Origin: Choristoneura fumiferana
Lineage: Eukaryota > Arthropoda > Insecta > Lepidoptera > Tortricidae
Length of the DNA: 64,000 nucleotides
Reading direction: 5' to 3'
Assembly: GCF_025370935.1 (NCBI RefSeq)
Contig: NC_133498.1
Coordinates: 2,208,224-2,272,223 of the forward strand
Part shown: in pieces, positions 10,001-22,500 of the stretch
Layout: every line of letters starts with the position of its first letter
Position numbering within the stretch: the stretch's first letter is position 1
Notes under the pieces: model-generated
Told to the model about the DNA's origin: nothing
The model's input: the letters and a program-made list of their open reading frames with translations, nothing else
The model's database searches: none
Program-made: the position numbers and the translations under genes

Positions 10001-13000
10001 GGGGGGGGGGGGGGGGTCAGGGTCACCTCGCACGTCCTTGCTGGCGGGCTGGTGCTGCAGCCGCTGCAGCGCGCGCGACAGGGGCTCCCCGCCGCGGCCC
10101 GCGGCCCGCACCACCACCATCAGTTTGCGGAGCAGCGTCAGCGCGGAACTGTCCGTCCACGACTCGTACCTGATGACAATACAATACACATGGAGAGCTT
10201 ATCTAACAAGGAAGGGTACCCAACTGTCCGACTCCGATTTGATTTATTTTGATATATGTTATAGAGTAGTCTAAAATAACGGACACGTATTTTTTTTTAG
10301 CTGCCCAAACTCAACCTGTTTGGAGAAAATGTCCTTCAAAGTACTGAAAATTGACCAAACCTTCTAATTTCTGTTGAGAGATTTGTTCAAGAAAATTGAT
10401 AATTAATTACTGGTTTCGTTATATGTTGGAGAACATGAAAAAACTGGCTTGAAAACTTCTTGATCCATGATCCATGGTACCGAAAAAAAAAAACAATGAC
10501 TTTATTTTCATAGCTTTAGGCCTGAAAACGACACAAAGGATAACAACAAATAATAATGTACCTAACGAAAATTTTACAATAACGGAAATAGTTCCAAGTA
10601 GAGATGGGCCGAGTACTCGTTTACTACTCGGTGTATTCGGCAGTTTTTTTGATACCCGTACTCGGCCGAATAACACTGTTCCATTGACGAGTATACTCGG
10701 TCTAAATAAAATTATTATTTAAGAGACCGAATGCGATTTTCTTTAAAACAACAACTGAATAATTTGCGGGGGAGAAGGCGGGGATTCCCGCGACGTTCGC
10801 TCGTGGTGGCTGGTAGCGCCACGCGAACCTATCCTAAACCTGTTTTCGCGCCCCAAAACTGAACCGAGTAACTCGGCCGAGTACTCGGTTTGAGAAACCG
10901 AGTATACTCGGTACCTACTCGGTTACTCGGTAAAAGTTGTACTCGGCGCATCTCTAGTTCCAAGCAAGTCTATGGCAGTTAAATCGAATGACATATATGA
11001 GATGTCAATAAAACAAAATGGCGGCTGGCGTCCTTCCCGATGTTCAATTTTTTTAAAATAAAAGATTTCTGTTATTACTATTTCTTATTGAGTTTCTTTC
11101 TAACATCGTCAATAGGTTTTTTTTTAATATCGATATTACAGCACTGGTGTAACTGTGGCAACATTAGTGTGTAATGAACTGTCAAGTTAGTTCGCCTAAT
11201 TCTGGACACGAGTATAGTTAAACAGCAAACCTTCTGATTACAATAACCATAAACAATAACCGCCTGAGTCTAACGGGGAACGGTCCGCCTGGACTCAGGC
11301 GGGAGTTTGAGTGCGGGACGCGTCATATGTGTTCTGTAGTAACTCACGGGTGATTGGTATGCGCCGCAGCGTGCTGTAAGTAGGTCCCGGCGATGTCAAC
11401 GCAGAGCTGCAATACGCGGCGCAGCGGCGTCAAAGCTACCGCCTCGCTTGACAGTTCTACTTTTGCCTCCAGGGCTACTAGAGCCTGAACAAAAAATAAG
11501 AGATTATATTAGACTCGGATGAGATGTCGGTCTAACAGTGGTGATAGTTGGGTTTGTGTGATGTGTGTGTGAGTAGTTTGTGGTCTAAAAAGCAACTGGT
11601 TCTAACACTTTTCACATGGTTTTTCTCGTCAACTTTGAGTCAAAGAATTTATGACTATTTGTGTGTTTGTTGTATTTGTTTGGGTCTTGGGTGTTTAATA
11701 TGTATTTAAGTATGTATTTATCTATATAAGTATGTTTATCCGTTGCTTAGTTTGGGACTAGGTCAATTGGTGTCAAGTGTCCCATGATACTAATTTTATT
11801 TATTTATTTTATTTGTTAATTAGACCAGTTGCTTCTTAGACCACTTGCTACTTAGACCAGTTGCTTCTTAGAGCACTTGCTGCTTAGACCACTTGCTTCT
11901 TAGACTACTTGCTACTTAGACCAGTTGCTACTTGAATCAGTTGCTTCTTAGACCACTTGCTACTTAAATCAGTTGCTTCTTAGACCACATGCTACTTAGA
12001 CCCATTGTTACTTAAATCAGTTGCTTCTTAGACCATTTGCTACTTAGATCAGTTGCTTCGTAGACCAGTTGTTTCTTAGACCAGCTTCTTTTGAAGTGAT
12101 AGTATGCCGCCGGTAGCGTGGTGTGGAGCGTACCTTGTCTGTGTCGGGCTGGTCGTGCAGCAGCCCGTCCAGCCGCGCGCCCAGCGCGTCCCTCTCTCTC
12201 TCGCGCAGCGCGCCCGCGCAGGCTGCCCACGCGCAGCGCGCCGCCAGCAGCATCGTCAGCGAGGACACGCAGCCCTGCGCCGACGGTATCACCCTGTGCA
12301 CCGAAAAAGTCAAACTGAAAACTTGACGCTGGCAAAATTGTCATTGCTATTTATAAAATAAGTTTTGGGTAAAAATTTCATTTTTAATACAAGCTCTTCT
12401 TGCTGACTGTACTTTTTGTCGACTTTACTTGATTTGTCACACAAACTACATTTGGATACCAAACTAGTCGATGCCGATGCCATTAACCGTTGAAGAGTTC
12501 CGTCCTGCGGAGACGATTCTGGACCACTAACTACCAGGACGACACTACCAGATGTCACAAATTTCAAAACAATCCGACAACTGGAAGTTGGTCGAATTCA
12601 ATTTGCAAGATTTGGTTACAGACACAAAACGGAATAGGTTAAACCAAATTAAAACTTGTAAAAAAGCTAAACTCAAAATGTTATTGAGCTCATGGTGTTA
12701 CTGTTTTTTTAACTACCTACTCTTCCGCATCAGATTTTTGACGAATTTGTGTTGCTACATCAACATATCACTGACTCGTGATTGACCCCATCTCACCTAG
12801 TGAAAAGTGCAGATGAGACCGAAGGTACTCACTGGTTTAGTCACTGGCCTATTCACTTTAGCCTTGAAAAGCCCTAGGTTATATTTATCCGGAAATACAG
12901 TCGATGGGAGCGAATATCATAATAATGATATAAGAAACGTGTTTTGCCTGCCTTACTTCCGCTATGCGTTAATTAAACTGCAGTAGTGTCCAATTTTGGC

Positions 13001-13542
13001 GGCTTGAGGGAGGATGATGTCAAATGAAATAAACGATACCTTTTACATTTTTTATGCCAACTAATGTTTCTTAGTTGATCAACCAGATTTAAATATAGTT
13101 ACATCTTCAACTTTCGATCGTTTTAGCTATTTTGATCGATTAGCCAAAGTTTGGCGAATCAAATGCCTACCTGCAGAGTGCTATCCTCAGTTTCAGCCAG
13201 CTGTGGTAGTAATACTGTTGGAACGAAGGAGGCTGGCGTTGGAACGTCTCCGTAAGTCTGGAAATGAAATTATAATTTCATAATGTTGACGATGGATGAT
13301 ACTTTTATTCAATATCACATCTAGAATGAAAAAAAAAAAAAATGAAAAAATATTTATTAAGTTAAAAGTACATGGTTTACGATACAGAGGTTGGAATCTC
13401 CTAGTAAGTATAAAATACCTGTGTCAGGAGATCCCACTCTTCCATTACAAAAAATCTTTATCAATACAAACTAACTATACTATGTTGTACATACAAATAT
13501 GTTTTATGATTTAGAACAATAACAAAAGTAGGGAAAAAGCAG

Positions 13543-13590
<48 letters not shown>

Positions 13591-16500
13591 GTATGCGTGC
13601 GTGCGTGCGTGCGCGAGTGTGTTTGTGAATAAGTAAGTACTTATAATTATGTGATATGATATGATATGATAGCTTAGTACAGATACACAATGTATTAGTG
13701 CTTAAAAAGTATCTAATTTAATAATAGTTCTTCAACAACTTCATAACTTAGAGTTTTTAACCACTTTATTAAAGCCTTTTTACAAGGTAGCACTCGTAAA
13801 GGAAATATGTTTTTAACTTTATTAATCTTATTATAAAGGCGTGCTGATAATACTCTAAATTGGGTTCTAGCAAAACGAGATTTACAGGGTGGGACACTGA
13901 CAACATTGTGCTTTCTTCTACCAGTTATTAACTGTGGCTTACTTAATGAAACCAAAAAATTCTCATTTTAAAATTGAATCATTTTTTTATACAAAGTTTA
14001 TTTTGGAAATATGGGTATTTGGAATATAGTCAGTTTTATGGTAAAGGTGTGTATCAGATGTTTATGGGCGGTGGTGATCTCTTACCATCAGGAGACCCAC
14101 TTGCTCGTTTGCAATCCAGCCGTATATAAAAAAAAAGCTCACCTCTCGTAGACAGCCTCCACGGTGCCGGGCTTGAGCGTCATGATGATGTCCCGGCAGT
14201 CGATGCCGGAAACCATCGAGTACTCCAGCAGCGCTGTCGTATGCTGCACCGACAGGGGGGTCGCTGTAGACAGACAACTCGTTTAGCCCTACGCTAGCTG
14301 ACCTGGGGGGCTACTACGAAATTCGGAAATTGTAGTTATTATCGTCCCTCTCACTCTAGTATTAAATACGCAACGGCAAGATACGAAGTTCGAATTTTGC
14401 ACTTAGTAGTATATGGCCAGGGACAACTGCTTAAATTACTACTTCAGTAATTCTGTCTCTTGAAATGGGTTAGAATCAGCTGGTCTCAGTAGCAAGTGGT
14501 TTAAGAAGCAACTGGTCCAAGTGGCAAGTGTATAAGAAGCAACTTGTCTAAGTAGCATAAATAGCAAGTGGTTTAAAAAGTTCCCCGAATATCTAGCCGG
14601 TCTTCATTCGTCTTTTTCCTGATTCATCAATTTTTAAATTCTATAACCCAAAGTCGATGGAGCTCCTATTCAGCGTGGCTGAGACGCTTCGCGTCTTGAC
14701 ACAACTCTAACCTAATTTTTTTTGTTTACAAACAGGTTAAGATCAGTTGATTTTTAGACCATTTGCTATTTAGACCAGTTGCTACTTAGATCACTTGTTA
14801 CTTAGACCAGTTGCTTCTTAGACCACTTGCTACTTAGACCAGTTGCTTCTTAGACCACTTGCTACTTAGACCAGTTGCTTTTTAGACCACTTGCTATTTA
14901 GAACAGCGGCTTTTTAGACAAAATGATACAAACCATAACCCCCTTATTCATAAAACTTAACAAGCCTATGTTAACTAACAAATGCTTTGTCCCTTTCTAA
15001 CAAATACAAATGTCGAAGTGACAGATAAGGACAAACGAATTTTAGCGGCATTTTAACTAAAATAGGTTTGATTGTCGTTTATGAATAAGGGGGTAAGTCT
15101 TTAGCACTGGATTGAAAACAGAGAATCACTCACGTATGTCGGGCTGCGTGGCGTAGAGATGCAGCTGCGCGTGCGTGTCGACGGCGACGGCCACGCCCCC
15201 CAGCCACGACAGCTCCACGCACGACACGATCGCGCACGGCGCGCCCGACTGACGACAGTAACACGTGTTTATCAATATGTATATCGAAAGCTTTAGACAC
15301 ACCAACCAGCACAACCCAGTGCCTAGTGCCATCCACGAAGACGCGTGATTTTGTCAAAATTAGCCATTAATGACATTGTAATAAGAACCACGGCACGCGT
15401 CATCGTGAATGACTCTACCTATATACATATGTACTTACCAATATTTAGAAACTTTCGCATCACTGGATTGGTTGGCATTGTCCATTTTATTCCCTCAAGT
15501 TTGTAAATAAATAGAGTATTATCGACTTACCGGAATAGTTTCCCCGTATTTAGGCTTCTTGGGGGGCGTGCCCCCCGCGGGGGGCTCCGCCCCCGGGGTT
15601 CCCGACACCACCACAGGGGTAGAACAAATCTGAAATTACATAAGACAATGTACATTAGTTTTCTTTCGGAATAATATTGGCTGACTTGTTATTAATCTTT
15701 ATAACAGTTTTAATTTTAAATACACTTGCATACATCAGATAACATCAGGTGAACCGTCTGCTCGAATTTTGATACTGTTTCGATCGACTGTACATTTTGA
15801 AAATACCGTGCAAAAATTGTATAGTTTTCGCACACATACAATACGATAAATGGAACCGGTTGAACGGTGCATTTTGGTCTTTGGGATTTTTCATGCATCT
15901 GTGGGAGTGTAGGGGTGGAAGCTACAAAACAATAGACATGTCAAGAATGGCGGGCTCTTCTTCACAGAGTTTTTTTCGAAACGGTAGTAGATTTTTAAGT
16001 CGTCAGTTCTTGTAATAGTCTAAATTGAATAAAGATATTACGAGGGATATTTCGCGCTGCTAGGCAGACTTGACACCCTACACTTTAGTCTACTCGTGAC
16101 CACGGCCACTGTAATGAGGTTGAAACGTCGAGGTAAATGTTACTCGTGTGTTTTAGCGTGATAAGTCCAGTTTGTGGTATTTTGACTAAGATATTACGAG
16201 TTCAATTAGGAAGAGTGTACTGACGTAGTGCGTCTCCCTTGCCAGCAGCAGCCGGTTGGGGCTGCTGGTGGCCAATATATGCAGCGGCGCGGCCGCGTGT
16301 AGACGGCGCGCCGCGCAGTGCGCGACCGCGCCCTCCACCGCCGCGGCTGACACTTGCTGCCACACCTGCGGACACCCAGGGTAGTCACCGGCTAATACAA
16401 TACATTTTTTTTAAATATAGCTCCATCGAAAATATCCATGATGCGGCCATTACTTTAGTGAACATTACTCACAAATTGCATATAAATAATAAGATATTAT

Positions 16501-19500
16501 TTCTGCTACAAATGAGAAATAGTTATTTGTGTCACAAGGGAGCAAAATGGTGTATTTACGGCGAAGGCGTAATTGAATATTGAATCCAGAATGTAGCGAA
16601 GGATTCTACAATAGAATCCTGAGTGTAGCGAGGGATTCTAAAGTAGAATCCTAAGCGTAGTGAGGGATTCAAGTGTTAGCTAGCACCCAAGATGAAAATA
16701 ATTTTGCTCCCGAGTGGCTCATACAACTTTTCACACCGAGCATTAATAAACTTGAAAAAAATAATTCTGTAGAACCATAAACTAAGACATCTGTACAACA
16801 TGCGCGCGGGCTCGAATACTTTCCCGCTCGCACACTAACCTATCTCGCTCGGCGGCCCGATACACCGAGCGCCTACGAAGGCTGCATTCGGAACTAATAA
16901 AAGGCGCTGCGCGGACGAGAGTGCAATCATTCAGCTAGTGGTCTAGCTTGAGAGACGGCCTCTGCTATCCTCAAGTAAAACCAACAAGTGGGTACGGGTG
17001 AGACGGCCTCTGCTGTCCATTCCATAAACTCACAGTTGTATGCCTATACTTTAGCTAGGTTATTTAAGTAAAGTAAGCCTAAACCTGTTTTGTAAGTTTT
17101 CCTGAATAAACTTTCTGAACTGTCTTCCTGGCGCTTCATTCACCCTACAATCTGGCGCCCAACGTAAATAACGTAAATTACTAGACGCCACCCTACAATC
17201 TGGCGCCCAACGTAAATAACGTAAATTACTAGACGCCACCCTACAATTCTTAATATTATTAAAGAACAACCAGCATAGAAAATGGCGTGGCTTTACAAAT
17301 ATCAACTTCAAAAAATGGCATTTGCAATAAAACACTTAGAAAAGCCTTGAAGAGAAAAGTTGCACTTTGCTCCCTCTCGTCAGGGAGGAAAAGTTACTTT
17401 TCTGAAGGAGTGGTGTGAAAAAAAAAATTTACCTAGGTACATTTTTTATGTTTCTTGTATTTACACGTATGACTCTGTGCGGGATTTTTAAACTGTAAGA
17501 ATAAGCTGCTCTTTCTAGATAATACATATATAAGTAAATGAGGAGAATTGATACTTAATTAACAGTATATACTTAATTATTGTTGTTTTAAAATAAATAA
17601 GTTTTAATATTTTCGCAACTAGAATTTGATCCATTGGACCCCTCCCTCGTGGCTAATAAAGAACAAGGTTAACTTACTACAGTGTTAAAGCAGTCGGAAC
17701 TCGGCTTCTGGCCCCCGCCGGGGGTTGTACTGCCTTGTAACGGACCTGCACACACAAACACAAAAACATGTTTTGTTTTGGCATAGACAAGTGATTAATA
17801 TTGTTTTTTTTTTCGTTTATTAAAGTCCTGATGGTCCCAAAGGAAGACATCGTCCGCAAGGGCGGTATTACGTAAATAATTTAAGATGTGGTAATAAACA
17901 ATTTTTTATTTTATTTTTATTTATTTTATAACGCTGCGTTTCCATCAGAGATGTGCGAGGATGTGTTGCGAGGAATGTGTTTTTCATTATCCAATAGAAA
18001 CGCTTTATTTACCTATCCTCGCACAGCACATCTCTGGTGGAAACAGCTGAGCGGAGCGAGGCGAGGTAAATGAAGCGTTTCTATTGTTTCATGAAAAACA
18101 CATTCCTCGCACATCTCTGGTGGAAACTCAGCCTTATGCTGATTTGTGACCAATGAGGGCTATCGCGAATGAATTCGCCGCTAGAGGCGCTAGTGTACCG
18201 TGAGGTCTCCGAAATGTCAAATCTCATAGTTTTTGGGTGAGCTACGCGGGTTTATTTATAATAAGAATTTTTTTGTGAATATTTAGCATAACCTGAAATT
18301 AATTATGGCAATTATGCGTTACGGGGCAATGAATGTCTGTGTTTTGAGACAGTTTTGTCTTTCGGAAACTTGTCCTCCATTTTTTTCCGAACAAAACGGG
18401 ACTTAGCAACACTGGTTTGCTGGATATTTTATGGTACGGTTTTAAGGTGTTTTAATATGATTTAAATCTAACTTTGTTTTAACGCCCCTAATAACAGACT
18501 CTGAAAGCCACACTTAAAAACCTCACGCAACAGTGCGCCATCTAGTGAGAGAAAAAACGATAGCCCTCATTCGTGACGATAACGAGTATTTTAGATTTTT
18601 TGAGTATTTTTAACGAGATGGACGGATGACCTGGTTGAAGTCGCGGGTTCACGGTGGAAGCAAGCCGCTTCCAACCGAGACAACGAGAGGTCTACGGGGG
18701 AGGCCTATGCATATCATGTCACGAATAAATGTTTCCTTTTTTCTTTCTTTTTTACTAGTCAGTTATAACGAAGTTTCCCGGTCTAGACGACACTAAGTGA
18801 CCTCACTGGTAGTTTTCAACAGACTTCGAAAAAGCAGGAGGTTCTCAATTCGTCTACATGTTTTTTTTTTTACTGAACTTACCTTTCGCCAACAGTTTGT
18901 GGACGGGATGCGCCCTCTCTGTCAACTTCCACACCGACAAGGTGTTGCCAGCGATGAGGAGAGAGTCCGTGTCCTCGCGAAGACACCAAGTCAGTGAGAC
19001 TGAAAAAAATACGGAATGGATAATAAGATTTTAAAAAGTTTTTTTAAATTGCAACATTAGGTTGTTTTTTTTTCTATTTGTTTTTTTGAGGCTTAAGTGC
19101 ACCTCTGTGACAATGAGTGTTTTCTTATAGCGTGTGGTGACGGAGGAGCTGAATGAGTAATAGTGGGGCACGTAATAGTAGGCAATGCTGGCTGCGAGTC
19201 CGATTAACTAATACGAAGCCAGCAGTTGCTATTCCAGCCGAGACTAATATAAAGCTTTTCTCAAAAATGGTGAAAGAAAAATTAACTTTTTCTTATAATA
19301 TACTACGAGACTATGACATTTAATTTTATTCCAATATGTTTTTTTGGGCTTTCCCGCCTTTTTTCATAAAAAAACCAGCAGGTGTATTTTTCTACGGAAA
19401 ACACCACAAGCTGTTTCAGACCTATAAAAAAAGTCCGGAATTTCAACAAAATATCTGATAACAACAAAATATATCCATTCGAGTTGGCTGTGTACGAAGT

Positions 19501-22500
19501 TTTAACTTTTTAAATTTTTTGCGACTCGACACAACAATGGAATTTGTATGCGACATTATTGTCGCCTTACCAAGCCAGCAATCTTTTTTAACTTTTTAAT
19601 TTCTGGCTGACCATAAACTATGCACTCCGCCCTCTGTTATGTAAAGAACTTCCACTTTAACGAACATTTTTGAAAAAATATACTCATCGGCCTGGCTAAA
19701 GCCGCGGGTTTACGGTGGATGCAGGCCGCTGCCAACTGAAGCGACTGGAGTTCCATGGGGGAGGCCTATGTCCAACAGTGGACGTCCCTACGGCTGAGAT
19801 GATGATGATACTCACCGGGCGTGTGGTCGAGGTAGACAGTAGGCAGCGGCTGCACGTGCAGCGCGGGTTTGTGCTGCGGCGCGCGCGCCACCGAGCACAC
19901 CGCGCAGCGCACGCAGCGCGCGCCGCCCGCTGCCACCACTAAATTACCATCTGCGAACAAATACGATGATTATTATGATGATGATGATGATGATGATGTC
20001 CTTTAGGCTTGTTTATAGTGCCCGAATACGGCTGGCAAAGCCAAACTTTATTTCAAAAAAATGCACCTATTGACCCACACTTCGGCGGGTTTTGGGAGTG
20101 TGGTGTGAAATCAACAAAACGATAGAAAGCATGAAGCTGCGTTTCCACCAGAGATGTGCGAAGATGTGTTGAGTGACATGTGTTTTTCATGAACCAATAG
20201 AAACACTCCATTTACCTCGCCTCATTTCGCTCAGCTGTTTCCAACAGAGATGTACTGTGCGAGGATGGGTAAATGAAGCGTTTCCATTGGTTCTTGAAAA
20301 ACACATTCCTCGCAACAAATCCTGCACATTATTGGTGGAAGAGCAGCCTTAGACTTATTTATTATATGCCCGAATACCGCTGGCAAAAAAAATGAACCTA
20401 CTGAGCCACACTTAGGTGGCTTTTGGGAGTGTGGTGTGAGATCAACGTTTAAAGATTTTGTTAAAATTTAATTTTAATACAAGCTTTTTTTGCTGACTGT
20501 GCTTGCATTGTCGTCTTAACTATATTTCCGTAACAAATTTCAAGTCCATGCCATTAACCGTTGATGAGTTCAGTCTTGCGGAGACGATCCAGGCTGAACC
20601 ACCAGGATGTCACTACCAGATTACTGTATTGTAATTTGTAACCAGATTTCTATACTCTTACTCTTGTGGGCTACGCTAGCAACTGGCACGCGGTCCCGCG
20701 CGGGGCGGAGACACTCGGTGGCGCTGAGGGCGCGCCCGGGCTCCGGCGCCGGCGTCAGGGCTCCGATCAGCCCGGTCGCTGTTATAATGCAGGCGCCTTC
20801 GCACGCTATGCCGCTAAATTGAAAATCAAAGGGAATAAATGCCACACCTTACAATGGTCCAAGAATCAACATAATTGAAAGTCGTCAGTAGTTATAGAAA
20901 AGTTATGGGCCATCCATACGGTATAATCAACCAAGGAATTGGTTTACCACCCTAAGGTTTAATGTCATTTGTAGCGTTTAAAACGTCAAAGCCTATTTTC
21001 ACTCACAAGTCAATATGACAGTCAGCCTTATTCTTTTATTTCTGAAGTAGGAACTGTCATTAAAATTGGTAAAGCACTTTCTTGGTCGACCATACATATA
21101 AGGTACTATCGAACCAACTGTATCGTGACCCACTGTCAAACCTTTTCGTAGAAATAGTCATAGTTGGAAGCATGTATGTTTGTAAAAACACACCATGAAC
21201 TGTTTGAAACACTTTTAATACTCGATATCCGGATAACTTAGTTGTACCTAAGGCCAATTCAAAACAGTTCAGTAACAGATGCTATCCAATGGCCATCAAA
21301 ATGTTTAATGATCTTCTACAAGATTTTAAAGGTCTGCCCACAAAGGAGTTTAAACGTAAGCTCTCTCACTGGCTCCAAAATGGATGTTTTTACTCGCTGA
21401 ACCAATTTTTAAAGCGTAACCAAATTGGGTGTGGTTACTAAAATTGTATAATTTAGAAAATATTGTCTGTTGAAATTATGGTTCGACTCATCACACCAAT
21501 TTTGAAAATATTACACCCTCCCTTGTCACAAATATTGCTATGTAAATTGCAATTATCTTCTCCCGCTCCCTAAATTTGTGATGTAATTTAGTGATGATGA
21601 AAAGCCGAAGTGGCCTAGTGGTTTGACCTGTGACCTCTCAAGCAGAGGATCGTGGGTTCAAACCACGGCTCACACCTCTTTGAGTTTTTCAAAATCCATT
21701 TGCGAAATTACCATATCACGAGCTTTACGGTGAAGGAGAACATCGTGAGGACAAATTATTAAATTATTCAATGGTGAGTGAAGTTCCCAATCAGCACTGG
21801 GCCCGCTTGGGAACTACGGCCCAAGTCCTTTCGTTCTGAGAGGCCTGTGCTCAGTGGGTCGTATATAGGGTGGGCTGATGGTGATGATGATAGATAAGTT
21901 TAAAGAAGCAAGGTGTCTCACCCGAAGCCCTTGAGCGTGGGAGTGGGCCGCAGCAGCTGGATGCGGTCGGTGGCGGGCGCGGGGGCGGGCGCGGGCGCGG
22001 GCGCGTCCGCCTTCTTGTCGGAGACCACCACGCGCCGCCCGTTGTGGAAGAACACCGCCTTTATTACGTGCTCCCCTGAAACATTGTACAATCCTTAGTA
22101 ATTTTCTTCTTAAATGTTATATTTTTTGGTGAGCAGTGTGTATCAAGGGGTGCAGGGGTCTGGTACAGAACATGGACAATATGACACCTGGACTTTCTGA
22201 CATTTGGACATGTATGCCCCTAAACGCTTTCAGGGTATGTTCCGGACACATACCAACAAACAAATTCTTACTTACACATGATGAGAGTTAAACCATCACC
22301 ACTGTGTGAGATTTGCCAGAAGTTAGAAGACTTGTCCCATTTGTTGTTGGAATGTGCGCGGAACTCAGACTTGAGAGAAGGGTTCTTGGGGGTTTGGGCC
22401 CCATGCACAATGACCAGGTCAATTGTTGGCTCTCAGAGCCAGCATCTGACAAAGCCATTTATTTGCATTTACCACTTTTTTAATATTTCCCTTGAGTAGG

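Larger units (their letters stand above)
16490..17405. mobile_element. Older MITE-like element interrupted by the LTR
   Basis: GGGAGCAAAATGGTG on the left and TTTGCTCCCTCTCGTCAGGG on the right form imperfect inverted ends. The LTR at 16768-17245 splits it, so this element is the older one. Confidence 0.5.

Noticed and set aside
9709..10252. Overlapping plus-strand open frames of 111-154 codons
   Set aside because: They are shadows of MED16 exons 16 and 17 on the other strand; the G run becomes poly-Gly and GC-rich DNA lacks stop codons.
11819..12085. Regularly spaced repeats considered as a CRISPR array
   Set aside because: The 16-bp units are directly joined without spacers, in a eukaryotic intron; this is a minisatellite.
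12104..12361. Plus-strand open frames opposite MED16 exon 14
   Set aside because: The minus-strand reading has splice sites and MED16 similarity; the plus frames are low-complexity Arg/Ala/Pro.
16239..16583. 114-codon plus-strand frame
   Set aside because: Its first half is the antisense of MED16 exon 9 and its second half runs into a repeat.
21603..21680. tRNA gene
   Set aside because: A and B boxes are present but there is no complete cloverleaf, and a SINE body with GAT tail follows.
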